Part shown: piece after piece, positions 1 through 8,011 of the stretch
Numbering within the stretch: position 1 is the stretch's first letter
Layout: the number at the start of each line of letters is the position of its first letter
Source: Pirellulales bacterium
GTDB taxonomy: Bacteria; Planctomycetota; Planctomycetia; Pirellulales; Thermoguttaceae
NCBI GenBank assembly: GCA_020846145.1
Contig: JADLEL010000155.1
Span: 1 to 45,333 of the forward strand
Direction of reading: 5' to 3'
DNA length: 45,333 nt
The notes under the pieces: generated by a model
Databases searched by the model: none
What the model saw: the letters and a program-made list of their open reading frames with translations, nothing else
What the model was told of the DNA's origin: nothing
Made by a program: the position numbers and the translations under genes

Positions 1-158
1 ATGGTGCTCTAAAAGTGCTTAATCGCCGCGAAAATGGGACTGTCCCCCTCGCGCCGCGGGAAGGGGACAGGTCCATGTTTTCGGCCTACCGTTTGTCCAC
101 ATAAAACGTTTTCACGCCGAAAAATGGACCAGTCCCCGACCGGGGCGTGAACGCTTAC
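1..158 (+). mobile_element. IS66-type MITE, copy 1 (left end outside window)
   Basis: Non-coding element matching the copies at 13405-13541 (inverted) and 30950-31154. It ends on the right with GTGAACGCTTAC (147-158), the reverse complement of the GTAAGCGTTCAC-type end seen in the other copies. Inside, ACTGTCCCC and GGGGACAG arms (about 40-70) form a hairpin. Compared with the 31-kb copy, about 46 bp of the left end lie outside the window, so its target duplication cannot be checked. Ends starting GTAA with 8-bp target duplications are typical of the IS66 family. No transposase is present. Confidence 0.8.
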
Positions 159-228
159 CGGCAAGGAATGTGGCACTTTCGGTGCCCCATTCGATTTAGT
201 TTATCTTGCCCGCACTCCCCCGGCAAGT

Positions 229-723
229 TCATTTTACCGCAACCTCCAACCGGCAAACCGCCGCGAAACCGTCACATTCGCCGACTTCAATACACACTTG
301 CGTTACTGACAATTGATTTTTCTGGATCAAATCGTCAATCAACCGCCGCCCGATATACCGGGCGAACATCTCGGTCGTCGTATTGGCGATCGGCAGCACC
401 CGGCAGTTGTCCTCCGGCAAAATCCAGCGTCGGCCCGCATGGGTGATGATATACTCGCCCCCCTGAAGCATCAGTGAGATCGATCCGTGCTCGCCGGGCA
501 GCAACACCCGATGATCCAACTCTCCGACCACCTTTCGCAAAAACTCCTTGACTAGGACAAAATCCACCACGTACTCGTTTGCGCCGGTCGGCCCGAACAA
601 TTCGGCCTTCACCCGATAATCGTGCCCATGCAGCGGCTCGCACTCGCCCCCATCGAACGTAATAAAGTGCGCCGCGCTGAAAATCAAATCGGCCGAGTCG
701 ATGCGGATGGAGTAATTGGACAA
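229..723 (-). CDS. queD: 6-pyruvoyl-tetrahydropterin synthase / QueD family protein
   Basis: About 164 residues, the usual size for the family. It has the T-fold enzyme signatures: a zinc-ligand His in SAAHF, the catalytic Cys placed before the zinc pair in CEPLHGH, and the DHR segment of the catalytic Asp/His pair (ELDHRVLL). The family converts 7,8-dihydroneopterin triphosphate to 6-carboxytetrahydropterin (queuosine/7-deazaguanine route) or 6-pyruvoyltetrahydropterin; the sequence does not decide which, and a planctomycete pterin C1-cofactor role is also possible. The frame stays open to an ATG at 855, but that extension would translate the heptanucleotide array at 727-771 into Pro-rich junk ([13 protein letters not shown]). 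I prefer the TTG at 723, just inside the array. It lies 132 bp downstream of the hydrolase gene on the same strand. Confidence 0.8.
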   Translation of the reverse strand: MSNYSIRIDSADLIFSAAHFITFDGGECEPLHGHDYRVKAELFGPTGANEYVVDFVLVKEFLRKVVGELDHRVLLPGEHGSISLMLQGGEYIITHAGRRWILPEDNCRVLPIANTTTEMFARYIGRRLIDDLIQKNQLSVTQVCIEVGECDGFAAVCRLEVAVK

Positions 724-726
724 GAT

Positions 727-771
727 GGGGGATAGGGGATAGGGGATAGGGGATAGGGGATAGGGGATAGG
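727..771. repeat. Heptanucleotide tandem array (GGGGATA)n
   Basis: About six perfect copies of the 7-bp unit GGGGATA between the hydrolase and the PTPS gene. It abuts the likely start codon of the latter and so sits where its ribosome-binding site should be. The same unit recurs at 24417-24439 and 36101-36134. Confidence 0.9.
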
Positions 772-855
772 AGAAAGTTGCTTCTTTCCCACATTCTGCA
801 GAGAATCATTCGTCATTCGGACTTCGTCATTCTTTCGTCCTTCGGTCTTCGTCAT

Positions 856-1740
856 TCATCCTTCTTCCTTCCTCAAAAACTCCCGCATTATCCTCACCAC
901 TTCTTCCGGCGAATCCTGGACCACGTAATGCCCGGCGTCTGCAATCCGATGCACTTCGGCCTGCGGCAGGAACTCGCGGAATTTCTCCAGGAACCAGGGC
1001 GTGAAGCACCAATCCTGCATGCCCCAAATCAAACACGCCGGCCGATCGCGAAACTGCGCCAAGCCGTTCTCGATTTCCACGAGCGTTTGATAGCTCGGAT
1101 GGCTCGGCTTGAGCGGAATATCCTGCACGAAGCGATAGACCGCCGCCCGATTCGCCCAAGAATCGTACGGATCCGAGAAGCCCGCCTTAATCGCCGGCGT
1201 CATCCGTTCGGGCTTGGCCGTGGTCTGCGTGAGCGCCGCCTTGACGAACAAATTCAAACCCTGCACGGCCAACTGGCCCAACACCGGGATGCGGCAGAGA
1301 CGGATTTTCCACGGACAGCTCGACGCGCGAAACGCGCCGGTGTTCATCAGCACGAATCGCGCGAAGCGGCCCGGATCCTTGACCGCCGCTCCCATGCCGA
1401 TCGCTCCGCCCCAATCGTGCGCCACGAGCGTGATCTCGCGTAAATCGAGATCCTGGACGAGCCGGTTCAAGTCGGCCACCCGCCGCGCGAGCCGATAGGA
1501 ATACTCCGCCGGACTCGGCTTCTCCGACAGCCCGCAGCCGATGTGGTCCGGCACGATCAGCCGAAACTCTCCCCGCAAGGCCGTTACGATCTCCCGCCAA
1601 AAAAACGACCACGTGGGATTCCCATGCGCCAACAGCAGCACCGGCCCGGCGCCTTCATCCAAATAATGATACCTGAATCCATCGAGCCTCAGCTCGTGCG
1701 AAGCGAACGGATACAGCGAACGCCAATCGGTCGAGGACAT
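856..1740 (-). CDS. Alpha/beta-hydrolase, OleB / haloalkane dehalogenase-like
   Basis: About 294 residues with the full architecture of the haloalkane dehalogenase superfamily. HGNPTWSF supplies the oxyanion/halide Asn, VAHDWGG the nucleophilic Asp followed by the halide-binding-type Trp, and GHYVVQD the catalytic His near the C-terminus. The segments GCGLSEKP and MNTGAF resemble, from memory, the OleB branch (beta-lactone decarboxylase of cis-olefin biosynthesis) more than classical dehalogenases. No oleA, oleC or oleD is visible here, so the substrate is open. Start chosen at ATG 1740 (MSSTDWRS); an upstream ATG at 1785 adds a Lys/Phe-rich stretch with no family match. Cytosolic; no signal peptide. 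Confidence 0.8.
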   Translation of the reverse strand: MSSTDWRSLYPFASHELRLDGFRYHYLDEGAGPVLLLAHGNPTWSFFWREIVTALRGEFRLIVPDHIGCGLSEKPSPAEYSYRLARRVADLNRLVQDLDLREITLVAHDWGGAIGMGAAVKDPGRFARFVLMNTGAFRASSCPWKIRLCRIPVLGQLAVQGLNLFVKAALTQTTAKPERMTPAIKAGFSDPYDSWANRAAVYRFVQDIPLKPSHPSYQTLVEIENGLAQFRDRPACLIWGMQDWCFTPWFLEKFREFLPQAEVHRIADAGHYVVQDSPEEVVRIMREFLRKEEG

Positions 1741-1901
1741 GAAAAAAGGGAATTTCTGGATATTTCGAGGGTATTTATCGACCATTATAGCAGATCAGCT
1801 TTTCTATCCGAGGCGCCGCAGTCATTCACCAAAAACGCCTGTTCCTCGATCTCAGGCTCCTGCTTGGGAAAAAGGATTGTTTTTGCAGATATTCCGTGCC
1901 G

Positions 1902-1961
1902 CGCCCCCCTTGTATTGGTGTTCGGTTTTCGGTAATATTCGGGGGCGCTAGATTGCACATG
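1902..1961. repeat. 60-bp direct repeat, left copy (REP-like)
   Basis: Identical over 60 bp to 2755-2814; the two copies bracket the transposase gene. The ends CGCCCCC and GGGGGCG (about 1902-1948) can pair, with an inner TATT/AATA stem around a GGTGTTCGGTTTTCGGT loop, so each copy can fold into an imperfect hairpin of the kind recognised by REP-associated transposases. Confidence 0.85.
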
Positions 1962-1973
1962 GCAAAGGGCAAA

Positions 1974-1992
1974 GGGGGACAGGCGCGCTTAT
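1974..1992. repeat. 19-bp inverted repeat, left arm
   Basis: GGGGGACAGGCGCGCTTAT, perfectly inverted at 2718-2736. The pair sits immediately outside the transposase gene and inside the 60-bp direct repeats. Confidence 0.9.
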
Positions 1993-2026
1993 TGACAAGA
2001 CAGGGCGGTGATGGTAGTCTCAGAGG

Positions 2027-2710
2027 ATGCCACGCGCCGCACGAATTGCTCCGGGAGGAATGCTGTTCCACGTCTTGAATCGAGGCGTGGGCCGGATGGA
2101 ATTGTTTTCCAAGGAGCAGGATTATGCCGCCTTCGAAAGTCTCTTGGAGTTGACGCGCGAATCGCGGCCGATGCGGATTTGTGCGTATTGCCTAATGCCC
2201 AATCACTGGCACTTGGTGCTTTGGCCCGAACATGACGGCGAGTTGGCCGCGTTCATGCAGCAATTGACCACCACGCACGTGCGGCGTTGGCAGTTGCATC
2301 GCCGGCAAGTAGGCTACGGCCACGTTTATCAGAGCCGCTACAAGTCGTTTCCCGTGGAGGATGAGGACTACTTCTATCGGTTGGCGCGGTATGTGGAGCG
2401 CAACGCGCTGCGGGCCGGATTGGTCGAACGCGCCGAGGCGTGGAAGTGGTCGAGTCTTTGGCGACGGACCTGCGGTGCGCCTCGGCAGAAGCAACTGCTC
2501 AGTGCTTGGCCCGTGCCCTATCCGCGCGGTTGGCGGCAATTGGTCAACGAGCCGCAAACCGAGGCCGAGGAGGAGGCAATTCGTCGTTGCGTGGCGCGCG
2601 GCCAGCCCTATGGAGGCGAAGATTGGGTCCGTCGGACGGCCAAGGAACTCGGGCTGGAATCCACGTTACGAGCGCCGCATCGCCCGAGAAAGAACGGCGG
2701 CAAACCATGA
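2027..2710 (+). CDS. REP-associated tyrosine transposase (RAYT, Y1 Tnp family)
   Basis: 227 residues. It carries the Y1/HUH signature: MPNHWHLVL (HxH metal-binding pair, about residues 62-70), then GHVYQSRYKSFPVEDEDYF and LARYVERNALRAGLV, the helix carrying the catalytic Tyr and its conserved surroundings. These enzymes nick single-stranded DNA next to REP hairpins. It starts at ATG 2027, 34 bp after a 19-bp inverted repeat. The gene lies between two identical 60-bp repeats (1902-1961, 2755-2814) and a perfect 19-bp inverted pair, which are the likely recognition structures. Intact, no frameshift. The C-terminus is longer than in classical IS200 TnpA, as usual for RAYTs. Confidence 0.9.
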   Translation: MPRAARIAPGGMLFHVLNRGVGRMELFSKEQDYAAFESLLELTRESRPMRICAYCLMPNHWHLVLWPEHDGELAAFMQQLTTTHVRRWQLHRRQVGYGHVYQSRYKSFPVEDEDYFYRLARYVERNALRAGLVERAEAWKWSSLWRRTCGAPRQKQLLSAWPVPYPRGWRQLVNEPQTEAEEEAIRRCVARGQPYGGEDWVRRTAKELGLESTLRAPHRPRKNGGKP

Positions 2711-2717
2711 CTTGCAT

Positions 2718-2736
2718 ATAAGCGCGCCTGTCCCCC
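2718..2736. repeat. 19-bp inverted repeat, right arm
   Basis: ATAAGCGCGCCTGTCCCCC, the exact reverse complement of 1974-1992, beginning 8 bp after the transposase stop codon. Confidence 0.9.
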
Positions 2737-2754
2737 TTATTCCCCTCCATGCCT

Positions 2755-2814
2755 CGCCCCCCTTGTATTGGTGTTCGGTTTTCGGTAATATTCGGGGGCG
2801 CTAGATTGCACATG
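2755..2814. repeat. 60-bp direct repeat, right copy (REP-like)
   Basis: Same orientation and sequence as 1902-1961. Together with the inverted 19-bp arms it delimits a roughly 0.9-kb unit around the transposase gene. Confidence 0.85.
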
Positions 2815-2914
2815 AAGCCGAAGTGAATTGGGAACAAAATTTGTTTTTTCAGTTTTTTATGATTCCTTCATCGGGGAGAGAGAAAAACCGGGAATGAGCG
2901 GTTTCTGAAAAATC

Positions 2915-2957
2915 CAGCCCGCACCTCCGGCCCCTTTCCCTGAGGGAGAGGGGAGAA
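2915..2957. repeat. Palindromic 'GGGAGAGGGG' repeat upstream of clpB
   Basis: Contains CGGCCCCTTTCCCTGAGGGA and GAGAGGGGAGA, a relative of the repeats inserted inside clpB (4574-4630) and the anti-sigma gene (14325-14399), here in the opposite orientation. Its GAGGGGAGA end lies 6-14 bases before the clpB ATG and is the only Shine-Dalgarno-like sequence there. Confidence 0.65.
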
Positions 2958-2962
2958 TCGCA

Positions 2963-5659
2963 ATGGCATTTCGTTTCGACAAACTGACTTTGAAGGCCCA
3001 AGAGGCCGTCGGCAATGCGCAGGCGTTGGCGGCGGAGAGGGGGAATCCGCAACTCGATCCGCTGCATCTGCTCTCTGCGCTGTTGGCGGAGAAGGAGGGC
3101 ATTGTCGCGCCGATCTTCGAGCGTATCGGCGTCAATCGGACGCAACTCGATAAGATCGTGGAAGCCGAACTGGGCCATTTCGCCAAGGTTTCCGGCGGCT
3201 CGCCTCCGCAGCCGAATTCCGAATTCAACCAGGTGCTCGAAGCCTCGCAGCGCGAAGCCGAGACGATGAAGGACGAATTCGTCTCGACCGAGCATCTGCT
3301 CCTTGCGCTAACCAAAGTCGAGTCGAAGGCGAAGCGCATCTTGAAGCTCAACGCGATCACCGAGCAGGAAGTTCTGCAAGCCTTGCAGCCCATCCGCGGC
3401 AGCGGGCGGGTAACCGATCAAACGCCGGAAGACAAATTCCAGGCTCTCAAGAAATACGGCATCGATCTCGTCGAGCGGGCGAAGCAAGGCAAGCTCGATC
3501 CGGTCATCGGCCGCGACCAGGAAATCCGCCGCGTCATCCAGGTGCTCTCCCGGCGGACGAAGAACAATCCCGTGCTGATCGGCGAGCCGGGCGTGGGCAA
3601 GACGGCCATCGCCGAAGGATTGGCCCTCAGGATCGTGAATGCCGACGTGCCCGAAAGCCTGAAAAACCGCAAACTCATCGCGCTCGACATGGGCGCGCTC
3701 ATCGCCGGGACGAAATTCCGCGGCGAATTCGAGGAACGTTTGAAGGCCGTGCTGCGCGAAGTTTCCGACGCCGGCAACGTGGTGCTCTTCATCGACGAAC
3801 TGCACACCGTCGTCGGCGCGGGCCGGGCCGAAGGCGGCAGCGATGCCGCGAATCTCCTGAAACCCGCGCTCGCCCGGGGAGAACTCAGGTGCATCGGCGC
3901 GACCACGCTCGACGAATATCGCAAGTACATCGAAAAAGACGCCGCGCTCGAAAGGCGATTCCAGCCGGTGATGGTGGGCGAACCTTCGGTCGAAGACACG
4001 ATCGCCATTCTCCGCGGCCTCAAACCGCGCTACGAAGCCCACCACAAGGGCGTGAAAATAAAGGATTCCGCGCTGGTCGCGGCGGCGCGGCTTTCGCACC
4101 GCTATATTGCCGACCGCTTTTTGCCCGACAAGGCCATCGACCTGATGGACGAAGCCACCAGCCGCTTGGCGATGGAGCTGGAGAGCGTGCCGACGGAAAT
4201 CGACGAAGTCCAGCGGCGGCTCATGCAACTCGAACTGGCCGACCGTCAATTGGCCGAGGAAACCGAGGAACACGCCACCCTGCGCCGCGCGGAAATTCAG
4301 GAGGAAATGACCGATCTGCGGAAAAAACTGGCCGATCTCCGCAAGCAATGGGAGATGGAAAAAAGCGGCTTAGGCGACGTGCAGCAAATCCGCAAAAAAC
4401 TGTTCGAGGCCGAAAACCATTACGATCAAATGGCGGCCTCGATCAAGGAACGGCAGGCCGTCGGCGCCATCGTTCACGAATCCGACTATCAAAAGCTCTA
4501 CGAACTCGATCTCGAGAAAAAAAGGCTCTCGAAACAGATAGAATTGCAAGATCAGGAACCGGAACCGGATGCCTCCCCTCTCCCGACCAACCTTCGGTCG
4601 GTGCCCGGAGAGGGGCCGGGGGTGAGGGCCGAGAAATCCAGCCAGCGCCGCCTGCTCAGAAAAGAGGTCGGCCCGGAAGAGATTGCGGAAGTCGTTTCCG
4701 TCTGGACGGGCATTCCCGTCTCGCGGATGATGGAAACCGAACGCGCGAAACTCCTCGTGCTCGAAGAGCGCATCCACCAGCGGCTTATCGGCCAGGACGA
4801 GGCGGTAACGGCCGTAGCCAACGCCGTGCGCCGCAACCGTTCCGGCCTGCAAGACCCGAACCGGCCGATCGGCTCGTTCATCTTCCTCGGCCCCACCGGC
4901 GTGGGCAAGACCGAACTCTGCAAGGCGCTCGCCCAGGTGATGTTCGACGACGAGAACGCCATGATCCGCCTCGACATGAGCGAGTTCATGGAAAAGCACA
5001 CCGTGAGCCGATTGATCGGCGCCCCGCCGGGCTACGTCGGCTACGAAGAGGGTGGAATGCTCACCGAGGCGGTCCGCCGCCGCCCGTATGCGGTGATTTT
5101 GCTCGACGAAATCGAAAAGGCCCATCGCGACGTGTTCAACGTGCTGTTGCAAGTGCTCGACGACGGTCGGCTGAGCGACAATCAGGGCCACACGGTCGAT
5201 TTCAAGAATTCGATCGTGGTGATGACCTCGAATCTCGGCAGCCAGCTCATCCAGGAGATTGCGCAGGAGGGCGGCACGGAGGACGAAATCCGCGAGGCGG
5301 TCATGTCGAGCCTCAACACGCGGTTCTTGCCGGAGTTTTTGAACCGCATCGACGAGATTTTGCTCTTCCATCCGTTGGACAAGGCGCAAATCCGCAAAAT
5401 CGTGGGGCTGCAAATCGAACGGCTGAAGAAACAGTTGCTGGAAAAGGGCATCGGGCTGGAGGTGACGCCCGCCGCGATCGACGCCGTAGCGCACGAAGGC
5501 TACGATCCGACGTACGGCGCGCGCCCGCTGAAGCGCGTCATCCAGCAGCGAATTCAAAATCCGCTGGCCGTGGAAATCCTGAAAAAGGAGTTTCCCGAAG
5601 GAAGCCGCGTGAAGATCGATTTTAAGAACGAGGAGTTCACCTTTGAAAGAAGCCAATAG
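2963..5659 (+). CDS. clpB: ATP-dependent disaggregase ClpB
   Basis: 898 residues, slightly longer than the usual 855-880. Domain order: Clp N-terminal repeats (about 1-145), AAA+ module 1 with Walker A GEPGVGKT (207-214) and Walker B VLFIDELH, the coiled-coil middle domain (about 395-535), and AAA+ module 2 with Walker A GPTGVGKT (643-650) and [11 protein letters not shown]. The middle domain and the [10 protein letters not shown] segment identify ClpB rather than ClpA or ClpC. ClpB threads aggregated proteins through its hexamer together with DnaK. Oddity: residues 538-556 ([19 protein letters not shown]) are encoded by a 57-bp palindromic repeat placed between the middle domain and module 2, keeping the frame. 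Single-gene unit. Confidence 0.97.
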   Translation: MAFRFDKLTLKAQEAVGNAQALAAERGNPQLDPLHLLSALLAEKEGIVAPIFERIGVNRTQLDKIVEAELGHFAKVSGGSPPQPNSEFNQVLEASQREAETMKDEFVSTEHLLLALTKVESKAKRILKLNAITEQEVLQALQPIRGSGRVTDQTPEDKFQALKKYGIDLVERAKQGKLDPVIGRDQEIRRVIQVLSRRTKNNPVLIGEPGVGKTAIAEGLALRIVNADVPESLKNRKLIALDMGALIAGTKFRGEFEERLKAVLREVSDAGNVVLFIDELHTVVGAGRAEGGSDAANLLKPALARGELRCIGATTLDEYRKYIEKDAALERRFQPVMVGEPSVEDTIAILRGLKPRYEAHHKGVKIKDSALVAAARLSHRYIADRFLPDKAIDLMDEATSRLAMELESVPTEIDEVQRRLMQLELADRQLAEETEEHATLRRAEIQEEMTDLRKKLADLRKQWEMEKSGLGDVQQIRKKLFEAENHYDQMAASIKERQAVGAIVHESDYQKLYELDLEKKRLSKQIELQDQEPEPDASPLPTNLRSVPGEGPGVRAEKSSQRRLLRKEVGPEEIAEVVSVWTGIPVSRMMETERAKLLVLEERIHQRLIGQDEAVTAVANAVRRNRSGLQDPNRPIGSFIFLGPTGVGKTELCKALAQVMFDDENAMIRLDMSEFMEKHTVSRLIGAPPGYVGYEEGGMLTEAVRRRPYAVILLDEIEKAHRDVFNVLLQVLDDGRLSDNQGHTVDFKNSIVVMTSNLGSQLIQEIAQEGGTEDEIREAVMSSLNTRFLPEFLNRIDEILLFHPLDKAQIRKIVGLQIERLKKQLLEKGIGLEVTPAAIDAVAHEGYDPTYGARPLKRVIQQRIQNPLAVEILKKEFPEGSRVKIDFKNEEFTFERSQ
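4574..4630. repeat. 57-bp intragenic palindromic repeat in clpB
   Basis: Starts TCCCCTCTCCCGACC and ends GAGGGGCCGGGGGTGAGGGCC; CTCTCC and GGAGAG arms plus GACCAACC/GGTCGG-type pairing make a hairpin. Exactly 19 codons, so the insertion is frame-neutral. A 75-bp relative (25 codons) in the same reading frame is at 14325-14399. Confidence 0.85.
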
Positions 5660-5683
5660 CCGGTATTGTGCGCGGTATATCAA

Positions 5684-5843
5684 CACGGAGACACGGAGGA
5701 CACGGAGAACAATAATTTCAGACAGTCAATTCATACATTAAATGAAGGTCGCAAATATGTTTCTTCTCCGTGCACTCCGTGTCTCCGTGTTAATTATTCT
5801 TACTCTCCGTGTTGTTTATCCTTACTCTCCGCGTTAATATCTA
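5684..5843. repeat. Inverted 'ACACGGAG / CTCCGTGT' repeat cluster
   Basis: CAACACGGAGACACGGAGGA (5684-5703) and the opposite-strand CTCCGTGCACTCCGTGTC (about 5766-5783), with further CTCCGTGTT units to 5837, can form a long stem between clpB and the acylphosphatase gene. The same units recur at 7800-7918. No gene is seen in this gap. Confidence 0.8.
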
Positions 5844-5858
5844 CTAAATGGTTTTCCC

Positions 5859-6143
5859 GTGTCCACCAAGGAACTTCAACAGCGCGAATTCTTTTTCTCC
5901 GGCCGCGTGCAGGGCGTGGGATTTCGCTATACCGCGCGGTCGCTCGCCGCGGGATTCAAGGTCGCCGGCTTCGTCCGCAATCTGCCCGACGGCCGCGTGC
6001 AACTCGTTGCGGAAGGCGCGGTCGAGGAAATCGACCGCTTCTCGGCCGCCTTGCAAAAAGAACTGGGGCAGTATATCTTGATTCGCACCGAAACCGTCCG
6101 CCCGGCATCCGGCAAGTTCACGGATTTCGAGATTCGATTCTGA
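5859..6143 (+). CDS. acyP: Acylphosphatase
   Basis: 94 residues, typical size. Both catalytic elements are present: the phosphate-binding loop [10 protein letters not shown] (Arg of GFR) and [10 protein letters not shown], with the catalytic Asn after Arg. It hydrolyses the carboxyl-phosphate bond of acyl phosphates such as 1,3-bisphosphoglycerate. It begins with GTG (5859); there is no in-frame ATG before FFFSGRVQG. The ATP-grasp gene starts 24 bp downstream, so the two are probably co-transcribed. Cytosolic. Confidence 0.93.
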   Translation: MSTKELQQREFFFSGRVQGVGFRYTARSLAAGFKVAGFVRNLPDGRVQLVAEGAVEEIDRFSAALQKELGQYILIRTETVRPASGKFTDFEIRF

Positions 6144-6167
6144 AACGACGTTTGTTTGCATGATCCC

Positions 6168-7241
6168 ATGCGGATTGCCGTTTTGCACCAAGCCGTTAAC
6201 GAGCGGGATACCATCGAGGACCGAGACGTTTTGGTCCAAGTCGAGGCGGTATCGCACGCGCTGCGGCGGTTGGGCCACGCCGCAACCGCCCTGCCATGCA
6301 CCTTGAACTTGGAATCGATGCTGAGCCAGGTGCGGGCGATGCAGCCGGATTTGGTTTTCAATCTGGTCGAATCGCTAGGCGGGGCCGATTCGCTCATCTA
6401 TCTGACGCACGCCGTGCTGGACGCGGCAGGCGTCCCCTACTGCGGCAATCGCACCGAATCGCATTTCTTGACGGCCCTCAAGCTTCTTGCCAAAGAACGG
6501 CTCCAAGCCGCCGGTTTGCCCACGCCGCCTTGGATCGCGGAGAATATCGAATCGCGTTGGCGCGGCAGTTGTACTGCCGCGCCGCTGATGGGCGACAATA
6601 CCACGGTTAACCTAACGGCGGATCATTCTTCGGATACCTGGATCGTCAAAGGCGTCTGGGATCAGGCCTCGCGCGATTTGGACGAGGAAGCGATCGTAAT
6701 CGGTTCGCAGGATGAAGTTCTTCGAGCGGTCAAAGCACGGATCCGCCGCACCGGCCGGCCGAGCTTCGCCGAAAAGTTCATCGCCGGTCGGGAGTTCAAC
6801 GTCGGCCTGCTGATCGGTTGCGACGGAGTGGAGGTCTTGCCGCCTGCGGAAATCGATTTCTCGGACTTTCCGCCGGAGAAGCCGCGGATCGTCGGCCATC
6901 GGGCGAAATGGGACGAACAGTCGTTCGAGTATCATCACACGCCGCGGACTTTCGACTTCCCCGAATCCGACTCGACTTTGCTCGGAGAGCTTAGGTCGCT
7001 CTCGAAAAAATGCTGGGCGCTGTTTTCGCTGCGCGGCTGGGCGCGAGTCGATTTCCGCGTGGATGCGGCGGGCCGGCCCTGGATTTTGGAGGTCAACACC
7101 AATCCCTGCCTCTCGCCCGACGCCGGATTCTACGCCGCGCTCGCCCGCGCGGAAATTCCCTTCGAGCAGGCGATTCGGCGGATTGTCGAAGAAGGAATGA
7201 GGGGAGAGGGGAGAGGGGAGAGGGGAGAGGGGAGAGAATAG
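6168..7241 (+). CDS. D-alanine-D-alanine ligase-like ATP-grasp protein
   Basis: About 357 residues. The N-terminal preATP-grasp Rossmann half (MRIAVLHQAV...) is followed by VFNLVESLGG and an ATP-grasp fold with EKFIAGREFNVGLL, WARVDFRVDAAGRPWILEVNTNPCLSP; the last segment holds the metal-binding Glu/Asn of D-Ala-D-Ala ligases. A divergent copy, so the peptide or amino-acid substrate is unknown. A 25-bp palindrome (6559-6583) encodes part of an inserted loop (WRGSCTAAP). The last residues (MRGEGRGERGEGRE) are encoded by a heptanucleotide array that also carries the reading frame into its stop codon. The open frame could start at TTG 6156; ATG 6168 is preferred. A GNAT gene follows 97 bp downstream. 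Confidence 0.85.
   Translation: MRIAVLHQAVNERDTIEDRDVLVQVEAVSHALRRLGHAATALPCTLNLESMLSQVRAMQPDLVFNLVESLGGADSLIYLTHAVLDAAGVPYCGNRTESHFLTALKLLAKERLQAAGLPTPPWIAENIESRWRGSCTAAPLMGDNTTVNLTADHSSDTWIVKGVWDQASRDLDEEAIVIGSQDEVLRAVKARIRRTGRPSFAEKFIAGREFNVGLLIGCDGVEVLPPAEIDFSDFPPEKPRIVGHRAKWDEQSFEYHHTPRTFDFPESDSTLLGELRSLSKKCWALFSLRGWARVDFRVDAAGRPWILEVNTNPCLSPDAGFYAALARAEIPFEQAIRRIVEEGMRGEGRGERGEGRE
6559..6583. repeat. 25-bp palindrome inside the ATP-grasp gene
   Basis: Arms GGCGCGGCAGT and ACTGCCGCGCC around TGT. It belongs to the same hairpin family as 21319-21343, 21361-21385 and 39468-39492 (core GGCAGTTGYACTGCC), which are intergenic; here it is translated as WRGSCTAAP. Confidence 0.85.
7199..7238. 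repeat. Heptanucleotide array (GGGGAGA)n at a gene end
   Basis: Five to six 7-bp units that form the last codons of the ATP-grasp gene; the stop codon TAG follows at 7239. The same unit occurs inside another gene at 33234-33271. Confidence 0.9.
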
Positions 7242-7338
7242 ATCACTTGAGGCAGAGCAACGAGAATGAAAGGATCATCCCACGACGTCCCATCCAATCA
7301 CATTCCGCTATGAAGTTAATCCCGACGATCACCGCATC

Positions 7339-7788
7339 GTGCGCGAAATCGTCGCTTCGACCGGCTTTTTCTCGCCCGTCGAAATCGACGTCGCCGTCGA
7401 GTTGGTCGAGGAACGCTTGGCCAAAGGGCCGGCCAGCGGCTACCACTTCGTTTTCGCCGAGCGCGATGGGCAAGTGCTGGGTTACACCTGTTACGGCCCG
7501 ATCGCGCTGACGGCGGCCAGTTACGATCTTTATTGGATCGCCGTCGATCAGGCTCATCAAGGCCAAAAAATCGGGATAATCTTGCTCGCCAAGACCGAAG
7601 AGCTTATACTTGCCTCCGGCGGGCGACAGGTCTATATCGAAACCTCCAACCGCGGCCAATACGCTTCGACCCGGGGATTTTACCTCCACTGCGGCTATCG
7701 CGAGGCCGCCGTGCTTCCGGATTTTTACGACCGGGGAGACGATAAGGTGATTTACGAGAAGGTCTTGGAGCTAGGAAAAAGGAATTAA
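7339..7788 (+). CDS. GNAT family N-acetyltransferase
   Basis: At least 149 residues from GTG 7339. GNAT landmarks: LYWIAVDQAHQGQKIGIILL (motif A with the Q-x-x-G-x-I/A acetyl-CoA loop) and STRGFYLHCGYREAAVLPDFY (motif B). The family's first beta-strand appears to lie before the GTG: the same frame reads ITFRYEVNPDDHRIV back to 7297 and stays open to a TGA at 7267, but contains no ATG, GTG or TTG there. So the true start is a non-standard codon, or the 5' end is damaged. It follows the ATP-grasp gene, a pairing that suggests modification of an amino acid or peptide product. Confidence 0.8.
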   Translation: MREIVASTGFFSPVEIDVAVELVEERLAKGPASGYHFVFAERDGQVLGYTCYGPIALTAASYDLYWIAVDQAHQGQKIGIILLAKTEELILASGGRQVYIETSNRGQYASTRGFYLHCGYREAAVLPDFYDRGDDKVIYEKVLELGKRN

Positions 7789-7799
7789 CCTGGATATCT

Positions 7800-7918
7800 C
7801 ACCACGGAGTCACGGAGAACACGGAGACAAAGCAGAAGGATGAAGGATGAATGGAATAAATTATTATCTGTGTCAAACTTCATTATTTTTCTTCTCCGTG
7901 TTCTCCGTGTCTCCGTGG
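7800..7918. repeat. Inverted 'CACGGAG' repeat, hairpin-forming
   Basis: ACCACGGAGTCACGGAGAAC (7801-7820) pairs with CTTCTCCGTGTTCTCCGTGT (7891-7910) and the following CTCCGTGGTG. Intergenic between the GNAT and macrodomain genes; same family as 5684-5843. Confidence 0.85.
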
Positions 7919-8011
7919 TGAATTATTGTGAGAAGTGTGGATTAGAGATTAGAGATTGGCAATTGGTTCATGCAGTTTCTAATCCCCATTCCCTCCTATC
8001 AGGAGATTTTC

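Noticed and set aside
4370-5686. Minus-strand open frame (438 codons) opposite clpB
   Set aside because: Antisense shadow of the second AAA+ module.
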